Shown here: in pieces, positions 42,201 to 46,944 of the stretch
Position numbering within the stretch: position 1 is the first letter of the stretch
Layout: the number at the start of each line of letters is the position of its first letter
Assembly (NCBI RefSeq): GCF_032452875.1
Contig: NC_083873.1
Coordinates: 71,669,987 to 71,733,986 of the forward strand
DNA: 64,000 nt
DNA from: Bos javanicus
Lineage: Eukaryota; Chordata; Mammalia; Artiodactyla; Bovidae
Direction: 5' to 3'
Notes under the pieces: generated by a model
What the model saw: the letters and a program-made list of their open reading frames with translations, nothing else
What the model was told of the DNA's origin: nothing
The model's database searches: none
Made by a program: the position numbers and the translations under genes

Positions 42201-43680
42201 ATTATTCTTTCCTACCATATTAATACCATAGACATCAACATATCTAAGATTTAATTCTCAAATAGTGGTCAGATTGCTTATTTAGATCAACTTTTTGGGT
42301 TCTCTAATCTTACTCTTATCCGTTTACATCAAAAACTTTTAAGTCATATGCAATTTAGATTATAGATGAAATTTGCTAGGAAATGAATATTTATGATTTC
42401 AAAGAGAGATGAAGCCTGAGATTGCATCTTTGTCATGAAAGCAATGTTAATTTCTTGTACTTTAGAAGATCAGTTTCTGAACATGCTAAACTGAATGTGT
42501 ATGATGATTTTCATTTATTAATGACAGTTTCATGGGGTCGCAAAGAGTCAGACATGACTGAGCGACTGAACTGAACTAAACTGAATGACAGTTGAAATTC
42601 TCTTCAAGGGTCCTAAACCAAGCTCTTTATTTCTTTGGGTTAGAGACCCCCTTAATTCCTCTCCTTTTTCTTGTCCATGGTCCCCAAGGAAACCGCTACC
42701 CATGTAGCCATGTCTTTTCTTCTCTTTACCATCCAGCTAGACCATGCATTCTTAAAGAGGCAATATCATTACCACAGGGAACAATATGGGTTCTTGGGGG
42801 AAGAGGGAATGGCAAAAAAACCTTAGGTGTTACAGTGATTTGTGGCCCTCTGAAGGGCTACAGTACGTTAACAGTGTATCTGTGTATTAAAATTTGACAG
42901 AGGGTAGGAGAAGGAAATGGCAACCCACTCCAGTATTCTTGCCTAGAGAATCCTGTGGATGGAGGAGCCTGGTGGGCTGCTGTCCATAGGGTCACACAGA
43001 GTCGGACACGACTGAAGCGACTTAGCAGCAGCAGCAGCAGAACATCTAAGGGGACATCTAAAAATAAATTTTAGGGGATTATAAGGAAAAAAAGTTTATG
43101 AAGCACCTATCTAGGTAGAAATCCTAGATATTGAAAAGTTCAAGTCAGAAAGTCTAGTCCAGGCACTGAACAGCCCACAGTAGAGGTGGCAGCATAGTCA
43201 CTATGCTTCATGGGACAGACCCAGACATGCGGAAGGAAAGCATAAAAGAAAACAGATGATTTTACTTCTAACATTTGGGCATTTTGACACAGGAAGAAGG
43301 AAGAGGGGTAGATTTATGTGCAAGAAGTGGGAGAACTAGTTGCAGAGAGGGGAGGCATCAGCTTTGAAAAATCTATATTCAGAGGAGCTTTGAACAATCT
43401 CTTAAAGTACATATTCCTTTAATTGAAATCTTTTATCCACAACTTAAAAATTATATAAAGACATGATTTAAATTTAGTAGAAATACTAATTAAATAGAAA
43501 TTATGTAACCAATAACAATAACAGCCTTTTATTTGTATACCACTTTTTGGTATAATCTCTTATTTTGTCTTTACTGACAGAGAACGAGCAATTCAAGAGA
43601 TGCGTCGGCATGGTCTTCGCACGCCACCCCTTAGTTCTACTATGAGGTCTCCTTTACATTCTCCTGAACATATAAACTGA
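58..43680 (+). CDS. CEP135: CEP135, C-terminal two thirds (15 coding exons, partial gene)
   Basis: CEP135 is a conserved centriolar coiled-coil protein. It works in centriole assembly as a link between the cartwheel protein SAS-6 and the CPAP/microtubule wall, and loss in humans causes primary microcephaly. Here 15 exons join in frame (58-281, 6150-6302, 7179-7331, 12330-12407, 23154-23305, 27300-27415, 27489-27643, 28112-28167, 30190-30358, 31198-31308, 31591-31776, 38879-39088, 39930-40132, 41399-41503, 43581-43680). They give about 722 residues, almost all charged heptad-type coiled coil, matching my recollection of human CEP135 from about residue 419 of 1140 to the end. All introns are GT-AG. 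The known SAS-6-interacting region lies in this C-terminal part. The paralogue TSGA10 shares the layout, but stretches such as RMRLEHGIKRRDKSPSRLDT and the C-terminal SPEHIN match CEP135. If the gene has 26 exons as in human, the window holds exons 11-26 (inference). The N-terminal half and promoter are outside. Confidence 0.96.
390..1128 (-). mobile_element. Young 5'-truncated L1, antisense
   Basis: The left end is a T-run (the poly(A) tail seen from the other strand), followed by the ruminant L1 3' UTR. The minus strand 1106-753 then encodes the C-terminal end of ORF2 (WYIYTMEYYSAIKKNTFESV). agtcttt at 386-392 and agtctttctt at 1129-1138 are a possible target duplication. It closely resembles the copy at 25865-26518. 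Confidence 0.85.
2785..2995 (+). repeat. MIR SINE
   Basis: The MIR core is readable: ctggctttatgacctt, acaagttacctaactca, cttcctcatttgcaaa, and the tail ctagtaaatgtt. It is diverged as expected for an ancient mammalian SINE. Confidence 0.75.
3026..3150 (-). repeat. BOV-A monomer (BOV-A2 half)
   Basis: It reads tgctgctgctaagtcgcttc at one end and ttgccatttccttctcc at the other, i.e. one BOV-A unit in reverse. A perfect 10-bp target duplication aaagcacatc flanks it at 3016-3025 and 3151-3160. Confidence 0.9.
3483..4657 (-). mobile_element. BovB LINE, 5'-truncated, antisense
   Basis: The 3' end is on the left. Minus-strand ORFs at 4562-4356, 4429-4154 and 4144-3704 are consecutive broken pieces of the RTE reverse transcriptase, including an FRYADVTILMAESEEELKSL block (the YADD box reads YADV) and MASGPITSWQID. 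ttttagtg at 3475-3482 and 4658-4665 is a possible target duplication. Frame breaks and substitutions make it an older copy. Confidence 0.9.
5664..5840 (+). mobile_element. MER5A-type hAT MITE
   Basis: The family core aatcagaatcacctggaggg and tttctgattgagtaggtctg is clear, with a tctggggattatactttag end. It is an ancient nonautonomous DNA transposon. Confidence 0.75.
6150..6302 (+). CDS. CEP135: CEP135 exon b
   Basis: The acceptor is atatttcag (ends 6149) and the donor is gaa|gtaaga at 6303. The exon is 153 nt, 51 codons, phase 0 at both ends. The peptide GDYDSDIHLITRERDELQRM returns to coiled-coil heptads and ends in SVLYNE. Confidence 0.95.
6303..7178 (+). other. Intron without recognised content
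   Basis: 876 bp between two 153-nt exons. It is T-rich near the acceptor. I see no repeat or RNA gene in it. Confidence 0.6.
7179..7331 (+). CDS. CEP135: CEP135 exon c
   Basis: The acceptor is actttaag (ends 7178) and the donor is aaa|gtaagt at 7332. The exon is again exactly 153 nt and phase 0 at both ends, so it could be skipped without a frameshift. It encodes AQEELSALKQDS through an EKEKELALSDLRRIMAEKEA coiled coil. Confidence 0.95.
7434..7735 (+). mobile_element. hAT-Charlie-type nonautonomous DNA transposon
   Basis: It starts agttggcaaaccatggccc and ends ggtccacaaagcctaaaaca. It shares both ends and the middle (gtggcagagttgag) with copies at 18833-19010 and 45362-45565. The family is ancient; I do not name the subfamily. 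Confidence 0.65.
7755..8830 (-). mobile_element. Old L1 (L1M group), antisense 3' part
   Basis: After a T-run comes the old-L1 3' sequence (gaatttacccatttaaagtg), then the reverse of the ORF2 C-terminus. Many stops mark it as ancient. The MIR or L2 tail motif agtgctcagtacattaaaag follows at about 8865-8930. Confidence 0.75.
10169..10365 (+). repeat. Three tandem 67-68-bp units inside the L1
   Basis: The motif aacaaatact recurs at 10171, 10238 and 10306, each followed by atgttaycact and gtggaatctaaaaaa. It lies just after the ORF2 stop region in the L1 3' UTR. Confidence 0.85.
10456..10582 (+). repeat. CHR-2-type tRNA-Glu SINE
   Basis: It begins ccctggttgttcagtggtta, has the B-box-like gatttgatccctgg and ends gatgtggccaaataaaaatt plus an A-run. 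This layout is that of the cetartiodactyl CHR SINEs. Confidence 0.8.
10842..11475 (+). mobile_element. L2 LINE 3' part, sense
   Basis: The L2 order is preserved: atcagtggcctctcaaatct, gatgtaaatctgcttacttc, then the tail motif with actagactataatgttta and ggtgcttggtatataatatg. It is ancient and heavily diverged. Confidence 0.65.
11560..11763 (-). repeat. Bov-tA SINE
   Basis: The tRNA-derived head is on the right (gagccacgagggaagccc) and the BOV-A-like body on the left. The flanks atttttaataaata (11546-11559) and atttttaatgaata (11764-11777) are a 14-bp target duplication with one mismatch. Confidence 0.9.
11778..12329 (+). other. Intron without recognised content
   Basis: Intronic DNA before exon d. 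I see no repeat that I can name. Confidence 0.55.
12330..12407 (+). CDS. CEP135: CEP135 exon d
   Basis: A 78-nt phase-0 exon (26 codons) with acceptor ctcttacag and donor cag|gtaatt. It encodes HLQEMSVFGKSELEKTIEHL followed by TCVNHQ. It is flanked by introns of about 5.0 and 10.7 kb, the latter being the largest in the window. Confidence 0.94.
12535..12775 (+). repeat. MIR SINE
   Basis: Diverged MIR with gagtacctgggttcatatc, taggcaaatttcttaaactt, and the tail motif cattcattaagtgttagcta. Confidence 0.7.
12885..13690 (-). mobile_element. Probable old LINE1-type 3' UTR, antisense
   Basis: The segments gcattcccagtaattttag, tggatgtcagacattgtcta and ttttgcttttaagcttaatt resemble a familiar antisense old-L1/HAL1 3' region. 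The subfamily is uncertain and no ORF survives. Confidence 0.4.
13699..14900 (-). mobile_element. BovB LINE, 5'-truncated, antisense
   Basis: The left end carries the (ttcag)n 3' terminus. Minus-strand ORFs at 14917-14600, 14720-14469 and 14039-13854 give broken reverse-transcriptase pieces, e.g. FCFIDYAKAFDYVDHNKLWK. Target duplication tgtctctt at 13691-13698 and 14901-14908. Confidence 0.92.
14909..15435 (+). other. Unassigned intronic DNA, perhaps old L1
   Basis: A-rich sequence between the BovB and the solo LTR. Fragments such as aggtattatgggaaacacag suggest a decayed LINE, but I cannot name it. Confidence 0.35.
15442..16758 (-). mobile_element. Solo LTR of an endogenous retrovirus (class II type)
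   Basis: On the + strand it starts tgccagggtccagccccag and ends ggctcctggca, so both ends are TG...CA. It is flanked by a perfect 6-bp duplication tatcag at 15436-15441 and 16759-16764. On the minus strand there is a TATA box (tataaaag, near 15843-15836) and, only about 15-20 nt after it, an AATAAA (15824-15819), a layout seen in beta-type retroviral LTRs with a short R. Length is 1317 bp. No internal region or second LTR adjoins, so it is a recombined solo LTR. A minus ORF at 15829-15479 is within it and is not a gene. The 6-bp duplication and length favour a class II ERV; the family name is not assigned. Confidence 0.88.
17053..17325 (+). repeat. BOV-A2 SINE dimer
   Basis: Two BOV-A units in tandem, each starting ggagaaggaaatggcaaccc (17055 and about 17199), joined by the gcatt linker and ending cttagtagcagcagc. 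Confidence 0.92.
17433..17613 (+). repeat. Bov-tA SINE
   Basis: It starts gggcttccttggtggctcag and has the B-box-like ggttcgatccctggg. A perfect 11-bp duplication tgtttctggga lies at 17422-17432 and 17614-17624. Confidence 0.93.
17785..17990 (-). repeat. MIR SINE
   Basis: Reverse MIR: tttactgtgtgtcaggtaat, tatccttatttcacagataa, ttgcccaagatcatacagct. Confidence 0.8.
18077..18464 (-). mobile_element. BovB LINE, 3' end only, antisense
   Basis: The (gttca)n terminus is at the left. The minus strand encodes only the last part of the RT ORF (e.g. WCWRRLLRARWTARRSNQSI). A perfect 13-bp duplication aatatctttatca flanks it at 18064-18076 and 18465-18477. Confidence 0.94.
18833..19010 (+). mobile_element. 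hAT-Charlie-type fragment
   Basis: Same family as 7434-7735: ataaactatggcccctagac, attgaaacacagccatgctc, cacaaaacctaaaatgtttg. Confidence 0.65.
19164..19508 (+). repeat. CHR-1-type SINE, near full length
   Basis: A tRNA-Glu-like head (cttccttggtggctcagtgg) is followed by the long CHR body with repeated accacaactactgagccc, and the tail gcccaaaataaattattttt. Confidence 0.85.
19510..20895 (+). other. Unassigned T-rich intronic DNA
   Basis: Long pyrimidine-rich tracts and two overlapping hydrophobic ORFs (20036-20287 and 20160-20519) that look like translated T-rich DNA rather than genes. It may be a very old antisense LINE. Confidence 0.4.
20897..21030 (+). mobile_element. L1 ORF2 C-terminal fragment, sense
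   Basis: Sense sequence encoding the YIYTMEYYSAIKKNELMP motif of L1 ORF2, cut off at both ends. It faces the opposite way to the related copy at 21520-22060. Confidence 0.75.
21185..21372 (+). mobile_element. MER3-type hAT MITE
   Basis: gtgattatcaactggggtca, cctaagaaatatttggcagt, ctacaatacacaggacagcc and cacaacagagaattatttag follow MER3 order. Confidence 0.75.
21520..22060 (-). mobile_element. L1 3' part, antisense
   Basis: The minus ORF 22059-21751 encodes the ORF2 C-terminus (MEYYSAIKKNELMPFATTWM). The 3' UTR lies to the left, with cagtaggtccttgttggtta at 21649. Confidence 0.82.
22061..23153 (-). other. Probable old L1 antisense remnants
   Basis: About 22380-22880 carries fragments such as ttgttaggattcttactgaa that resemble reverse old L1 ORF2. 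A 30-bp direct duplication (tagaaatctag plus context at 22271 and 22309) is also present. The rest is unassigned. Confidence 0.4.
23154..23305 (+). CDS. CEP135: CEP135 exon e
   Basis: The acceptor is aaaattatag and the donor is ag|gtaagt at 23306. It holds 152 nt, 50 codons plus two bases of an arginine codon finished in the next exon. The peptide begins LENEKCELKSKIFIMKETME and ends HQKTEMNSL. Confidence 0.95.
23400..23560 (+). mobile_element. Possible MER5-type fragment
   Basis: agtaattctcaaagctgccc and gaatgaccaggggagccttt loosely follow the MER5 pattern. It is heavily decayed. Confidence 0.35.
23605..24471 (+). mobile_element. Tigger (pogo-type) nonautonomous element, split by L1
   Basis: The terminal inverted repeats cagacatactttg (23605) and agatatgcctg (ends 24471) are flanked by TA (23603-23604, 24472-24473). 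The middle contains the family sequence atttggtcactttgtgtttc. It is interrupted at about 23961-24353 by an L1 tail with taaaca on both sides. Confidence 0.82.
23961..24353 (-). mobile_element. L1 3'-UTR insertion in Tigger, antisense
   Basis: It contains cctactgaagtatagttgat, an (AT)n tract near 24098-24130 and ccttgttgtttatctatttt twice. Target site copies taaaca at 23955-23960 and 24354-24359. Confidence 0.75.
24484..24558. mobile_element. Mariner-type MITE, 75 bp
   Basis: The ends ttgtgttggccaaaaagttc and ccgttttggtcaacccag are inverted repeats, and the element is flanked by TA at 24482-24483 and 24559-24560. It is almost all palindrome, with no coding capacity. Confidence 0.82.
24561..25190 (+). 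other. Intron without recognised content
   Basis: A/T-rich unique sequence with no supported repeat or gene. Confidence 0.5.
25201..26881 (-). mobile_element. BovB LINE, antisense, split by L1
   Basis: Two halves, 25201-25848 and 26535-26881, join into one BovB. Minus ORFs such as 25724-25473 carry RT remnants (RYADD-region, SWTIKRAE-like). tattcagaa at 25192-25200 and 26882-26890 is the target duplication. The tail is gttattgttgttcag, unlike the (ttcag)n copies, indicating an older subfamily. Confidence 0.9.
25865..26518 (-). mobile_element. Young L1, antisense, nested in BovB
   Basis: T-run on the left, L1 3' UTR, then the ORF2 C-terminus on the minus strand (26451-26209, WYIYTMEYYSAIKKNTFESV). 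A 16-bp duplication catgatcttcttttt(t) lies at 25849-25864 and 26519-26534. Removing the L1 and one copy restores normal BovB sequence order. Confidence 0.95.
26891..27299 (+). other. Intron without recognised content
   Basis: A/T-rich sequence before exon f. Nothing identified. Confidence 0.5.
27300..27415 (+). CDS. CEP135: CEP135 exon f
   Basis: The acceptor is actctttag and the first base g completes arginine. It encodes LVNEQLQRSLEDYQHRLNMK and ends with one base of a glycine codon before gtaagt at 27416. The next intron is only 73 bp. Confidence 0.95.
27416..27488 (+). other. 73-bp minimal intron
   Basis: gtaagt ... tttatag with a T-rich tract. If retained, the reading frame meets taa at 27427-27429 after four codons. 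Confidence 0.93.
27489..27643 (+). CDS. CEP135: CEP135 exon g
   Basis: The acceptor is catttatag (ends 27488) and the donor is aaa|gtatgg at 27644, a slightly weak donor. The 155 nt restore the frame to phase 0. The peptide starts GKLHLRMTSQNEEAHVMKKT and includes VDEKTEKIANLHENL. Confidence 0.95.
27644..28111 (+). other. Intron without recognised content
   Basis: 468 bp of A/T-rich sequence. Nothing identified. The introns at 28168-28600 and 28819-29024 are the same outside their repeats. Confidence 0.5.
28112..28167 (+). CDS. CEP135: CEP135 exon h (56 nt)
   Basis: The shortest coding exon in the window. The acceptor is tttctgtag and the donor is ctgaa|gtaagt. It encodes EKTITQMKITVSEYESSL and two bases of asparagine. 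It is not a multiple of three, so skipping would shift the frame. Confidence 0.93.
28611..28808 (+). repeat. Bov-tA SINE
   Basis: Head tccctggtggctcagcagta, body with ttcttgcctggagaatccca, end acatgactcagca. Ten-bp duplication acatattata at 28601-28610 and 28809-28818. Confidence 0.93.
29025..30095 (-). mobile_element. L1 3' part, antisense
   Basis: 3' UTR (attgaagtatagttgattta) then reverse ORF2 C-terminus, with many stops. It lies directly before exon i. Confidence 0.85.
30190..30358 (+). CDS. CEP135: CEP135 exon i
   Basis: The acceptor is acgtaacag, with a weak polypyrimidine tract interrupted by purines; the donor is cag|gtatga. It encodes HLKETLINRDREISSLRRQL, then DAAHKELDEVGRSKEMSFKE and ends with TMARENQ. 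It contains the most GC-rich coding stretch seen here (around 30215-30260). Confidence 0.95.
30359..31197 (+). other. Intron without recognised content
   Basis: 839 bp of unique sequence. Nothing identified. Confidence 0.5.
31198..31308 (+). CDS. CEP135: CEP135 exon j
   Basis: A 111-nt phase-0 exon (37 codons) between acceptor gatttatag and donor aag|gtgaaa. It encodes QISLELEAAVQEKEEMKSRV and ends EVSRWESLMAAK. This block is, as I recall, nearly invariant among mammalian CEP135 proteins. Confidence 0.95.
31591..31776 (+). CDS. CEP135: CEP135 exon k
   Basis: A 186-nt phase-0 exon (62 codons) after acceptor attaaaccag. It starts EKENQDLLDRFQMLHNRAED and ends LLEKEIQE. The donor gtaata at 31777 runs straight into a (TA)n tract. 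Confidence 0.95.
31779..31797. repeat. (TA)n microsatellite beside a splice donor
   Basis: About eight TA repeats begin at the third base of the intron following exon k. Confidence 0.9.
31950..33080 (-). mobile_element. Old L1 (L1M group), antisense 3' part
   Basis: tagtaaaatacacataacat, caaatttaccattttaagtg and then reverse ORF2, related to the copy at 7755-8830. It is ancient. Confidence 0.78.
33254..33697 (+). repeat. 5' LTR of the MaLR element
   Basis: About 444 bp. It contains tgatcaagttaaaatgaggt-like sequence near 33337 and ends gcattaggaaacaaataca. Confidence 0.75.
34453..36203 (+). mobile_element. BovB LINE, 5'-truncated, sense, inside MaLR
   Basis: The longest BovB in the window, about 1.75 kb. 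Sense ORFs at 34746-35027, 34945-35235 and 35595-36053 are RT fragments separated by frameshifts. FCFFDYAKAFDCVDHNKLWK and SWTLKKPECRRIDAFELWCW can be read. It ends actgaactgaacta. Coding capacity is lost. Confidence 0.9.
36782..37229 (+). repeat. 3' LTR of the MaLR element
   Basis: About 448 bp, with a sense aataaa at 37167-37173 (gcaataaatttctgttgttt), a potential poly(A) signal inside the CEP135 intron. Confidence 0.75.
37230..37825 (+). other. Intron without recognised content
   Basis: A/T-rich sequence between MaLR and BovB. Nothing identified. 38544-38878 is the same. Confidence 0.5.
37826..38543 (-). mobile_element. BovB LINE, 3' part, antisense
   Basis: (gttca) terminus at the left. 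Minus ORFs 38355-38098 and 38543-38319 carry RT C-terminal pieces. No clean target duplication was found. Confidence 0.9.
38879..39088 (+). CDS. CEP135: CEP135 exon l
   Basis: A 210-nt phase-0 exon (70 codons) with acceptor ctattttcag and donor agg|gtgaga. It encodes HMNAHHAYESQISSMAKAIS, an LRHQEDEKAAVLNDLSSLRE segment and ends LNSKNLEFER. Confidence 0.95.
39089..39929 (+). other. Intron without recognised content
   Basis: 841 bp of unique sequence. Nothing identified. 40133-40690 is the same. Confidence 0.5.
39930..40132 (+). CDS. CEP135: CEP135 exon m
   Basis: The acceptor is gtttttgtag and the donor is ct|gtaagt at 40133. It holds 67 codons plus two bases of leucine. It encodes VTMELENIKSESELLKKQLL, then LLATNRDKEFHSHLTSHEKD, which distinguishes CEP135 from TSGA10. 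Confidence 0.95.
40692..41025 (-). repeat. CHR-1-type SINE
   Basis: A (ttta)n tail at the left, gctctagttgcgcggccttc in the body, and the head caccaaagaagtccca at the right. aattaa occurs on both sides. Confidence 0.85.
41110..41210 (+). repeat. L2/MIR 3' tail
   Basis: gagtgcctagcacatactaa and gctcaataaatgtttgttaa are the typical shared L2/MIR terminus. Confidence 0.55.
41399..41503 (+). CDS. CEP135: CEP135 exon n
   Basis: The acceptor is gtttttaag and the donor is acg|gtaagc. The 105 nt encode NSQSRENTMLRAKMAQLQTD and end in ISTERYE plus two bases of arginine. Confidence 0.95.
41504..42519 (+). other. Intron without recognised content
   Basis: About 1 kb of unique A/T-rich sequence. Nothing identified. 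Confidence 0.5.
42530..42583 (+). mobile_element. 54-bp BovB 3' tail insertion
   Basis: It carries only the last BovB bases (ggggtcgcaaagagtcagac ... actgaactgaactaaactg), flanked by a perfect 10-bp duplication aatgacagtt at 42520-42529 and 42584-42593. Confidence 0.92.
42906..43040 (+). repeat. BOV-A monomer
   Basis: ggagaaggaaatggcaaccc to cttagcagcagcagcagcag, with a short AGC repeat at the end. The surrounding 42594-42905 and 43041-43580 are unassigned. Confidence 0.9.
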
Positions 43681-43691
43681 TTATCAGAAAG
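43581..43691 (+). CDS. CEP135: CEP135 last coding exon with stop
   Basis: The acceptor is ttactgacag. The exon encodes ERERAIQEMRRHGLRTPPLS (first residue shared with the previous exon) and a proline/serine-rich, non-coil tail ending SPEHIN. The stop is tga at 43678-43680. Eleven untranslated bases follow before the donor aag|gtatct at 43692. The stop is within 50 nt of the last junction, so nonsense-mediated decay is not expected. Confidence 0.93.
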
Positions 43692-44069
43692 GTATCTATA
43701 TAGCACCAAGTACAAGCAAAACTACTAAGAATCTCTGGTTATAAAAATTGCAAGAGTTGTTTTCTGTGTCGGTGGGGAAGAGATTGCCTAGAAAGGTAGT
43801 CGAGAACTTTTGGAAGTAATGGAATGTGCTGTATTGTGGTGGTGGTGGTGGTTACATGGTTGTATACCATTGTAAAATCTCATTGAACTGAACATTTATA
43901 ATCCATGCATCGTATTGTATGTAAATTATACTTTAAAAATTAAAGGACAATATGAAATCTCACAGGGTAATATTTAATAAAGCCCCAGACTCAAGGTACA
44001 GATAACAGATAGTGAAAGTATAGACAAATACAGAAAATATTATTTAATATTGAAAGCTAGGACAGATTT

Positions 44070-44825
44070 TTTAAAGTAAATTATAGTATACATACAGAAA
44101 CACATACAGAAAAGTGCTGTATCATAGTATATATAGCTGAGTGAATTTTTACAGATTGAACACACATATGCAACCTGCACTCAGATCAAGAAACAAAATA
44201 CAACCTCTCTTTTGGGCTTCCTTCTGGTCATAATTGGCTCAGACAGTAAACAATCCGTGCCTGCAATGCAGGAGACCAGGGTTCAATCCCTGGGTTGGGA
44301 AGATCCCCTGGAGAAGGGAATGGCTGCCCACTCCAGTATTCAGGCCTGGAGAATTTCATGGACTATGCATGGGGTCACAAAGAGTCGGACGTCTGAGCAA
44401 CTTGGACTTCACTTCTGGTTGTAATCCCTGCTCTGAAAGTAACTGTTTTGGTTATTCAAAGTATAAATGCCTTTTCTCTGTTCCTGGACATTTTATAAAT
44501 GAAATATATTTTTGACTTTTTTTCTTCAACAATACCTTTGTGAGATTCATTTATACTGCTGTGTTCTTGTAGATGGTTCAGTCTTGTTGTATCATATTCC
44601 ATTGTGCAAACTTACACAGTCCATTTACTCCTTCTGTTTTTGATGAGCATTTGATCATTTCCAGTTTGGGCTATTATAGACAGAAACATGATGAGCATTC
44701 TAGTACCTTATAGATACCATACATTTCTTTGGGGTATATTCTTAGGCATGAAATTGTTAGGTCACACTGGACACACATGTTCAAGCTTATTTTGGCAAGT
44801 CAGTTTTCCAAAGTGATTGTAAAGA
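44070..44825 (-). mobile_element. Old L1, antisense, carrying a Bov-tA
   Basis: gtgaatttttacagattgaa, cattttataaatgaaatata and catttgatcatttccagttt are antisense old-L1 3' sequence on both sides of the SINE at 44235-44412. 43840-43950 may be another L1 tail. Confidence 0.6.
44235..44412 (+). repeat. Bov-tA SINE, 5' end shortened
   Basis: It starts tggctcagacagtaaacaat and has caggcctggagaatttcatg. ttctggtcataat (left) and ttctggttgtaat (right) are the diverged duplication. Confidence 0.85.
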
Positions 44826-45361
44826 GCTGAAGTATATTTGAGGAAGAGTCAAAGTGATGTGCTCATACATTGGACATGGGAATGAATGGGTCAGACCCAG
44901 AGTTTGAAAGGTAGGTGAAAGGTTGGTAGTCAAGTCTTATCTTGAAGAAATAGTAAAGTCAATCCTCCGTCCTTTTAAAAATTATATTTTTTGGCCTCTT
45001 TCAGTAGAAATATATAGAAAATAATTATTTCCTTAGTGACTCAGGATCCTGATAAGAACATTAGTTATGTTCTATTCTTTAATATACTGATGTCCCAGGT
45101 TTATTAGTATTTGTAAGGCCTTCATTTAAATGATTTCAGATTGCTGTGCTTTTGCTTTATTTATTTGATTAAAACATGTGTTTTCTTCTTTCATTTTGAG
45201 GACCACTTCCCAGTGCTGGCTGCAATCACTGTGTCCTTACAACTTCTAAGCTGCTGCATTAATTTGAATGTGATTAGATGGAGCGTCAGCTTTTCATTAT
45301 AAAGCCTCTTGGCAGTTGTGTCACAAACATTTTTTTGTGCTTGAATCACAGCTGCATTTTA

Positions 45362-45565
45362 GTTCAAGGGTTGGTAAACTAGGGCCTAGGGGCCAAATCC
45401 ACCCCACTGCCTATTCTTGTAAATTAAGCTTTATTGGACCATAGCCACACCCAGTTGTTTGCATATTGTCTAAGATTGCTATTCTGCAGTGGCAGAATTG
45501 AGTAGTTGTGACAGAGACCCTGGGGCCCAGAGATCTGAAATATTTCTTACTAACTGGCCTTTCAC
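45362..45565 (+). mobile_element. hAT-Charlie-type fragment
   Basis: aagggttggtaaactagggc, ttattggaccatagccacac and gtggcagaattgagtagttg match the copies at 7434 and 18833. Confidence 0.65.
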
Positions 45566-45749
45566 ATCATGTAGCCTCTGGAAAACTTACCTGTACATTC
45601 ATGAGATTATAAGAGTGAACAAAGCAAGTAATTCCCTAGTTTTAAGAAAAGAGGCTCGACTCCAGGGATCTCCACACTATACTTAGAACCACTGATCTAG
45701 GACATAGTGGATACCAGCAATCTCTAAATCTGGGATGAATTAGGAAACT

Positions 45750-46620
45750 TTTTTTTAACTTATGATAAAATATAAATAACATGAAGTTTGCCTTCTTAAC
45801 TGTTTTATAAAGTGTGCAACTCAGTGGCATTAAATTCACAATGTTGTACAGTCATCAGCACTACTTAAAAAAAATTTTTATCACCCCAAATAGAAACTCT
45901 TTATTGATTAAGCAGTAACTCTCCAGTCCCATCTTTACTTCCCCTGCCCCGATAACTTCTAATCTACTTTCTATCTCTAAAAATTAGCCTGTTCCAGATT
46001 TTCATCTAAGTGAATTTATACAGTATTTATCTTTTGCATCGGTCTTATTTCATTTAGGGTAATGTCTTCAAGGTTCATCTGTGTTGTAGCATGTATCAGA
46101 ACTTCATTCCTTTCATCCCTAAATAATACTTATTTGTGTTTATTCTACATTTTGTTTTTCTATTCATCAGTTGATGGACACGTAGGTTGTTTTTACCTCT
46201 TAGCTATTCTGAATAATGCTACTGTGAGCATTTGTGTACAAGAGTCTGTTTTAGTGTGTTTTCATATCTTTGGGAGTACCTAGATTTGCTGGGTCATAGC
46301 CCATAGCAATTTGCTGGGGTCATAGTACCCCACCCCAGTACTCTTGCCTGGAAAATCCCATGGACCGAGGAGCCTGGTAGGCTGCAGTCCGTGGGGTCGC
46401 TAGGAGTCAGACACGACTGGGCGACTTCACTTTCACTTTTCACTTTCATGCATTGGAGAAGGAAATGGCAACCCACTCCAGTGTTCTTGCCTGGACAATC
46501 CCAGGGACGGGGGAGCCTGGTGGGCTGCCGTCTATGGGCTGGCACAGAGTCGGACATGACTGAAGCAACTTAGCAGCAAGGTAGTTTTATGTTTAACTTT
46601 TTGAATACCTGCCAAACTTT
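45750..46620 (-). mobile_element. Old L1, antisense, carrying BOV-A2
   Basis: tatgataaaatataaataac and the following antisense ORF2 sequence to about 46325, resuming at 46580 (gtagttttatgtttaacttt). A BOV-A2 separates the parts. Confidence 0.7.
46327..46580 (+). repeat. BOV-A2 SINE dimer
   Basis: Two BOV-A units, the second starting ggagaaggaaatggcaaccc at 46457. The first unit lacks its 5' start. It ends acttagcagcaag. Confidence 0.9.
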
Positions 46621-46944
46621 TTCCATTTTCTGTTCTAGTAGATGTAGTTCAGAAAACATCTGCAACCATTAACAAATTCCCAAAGTATCCTAGTGATGTT
46701 GCTAATTACTAACACATTTCCATTCATGTTTTCTAATGTTCTCACCAAAGCTAATTTTAAGGGGTTTCCCCATAAATACACATAAATGAATAGAAATACT
46801 CATATTAAGCCATATTTATAATTTCTTTAATAAATTATATAATCCAGTTTTACCTTTACTGTTTTGATTATTATGTCTTAAAAAAATGCTCACTGAGAAA
46901 ACATAAAATATAAAAGTATAAAGAAGAAAACCAAAACCACTTTT

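Noticed and set aside
58..43680. TSGA10 as the identity of the gene
   Set aside because: The paralogue shares the coiled-coil layout, but the exon peptides, especially the first exon and the RTPPLSSTMRSP-type tail, match CEP135 better.
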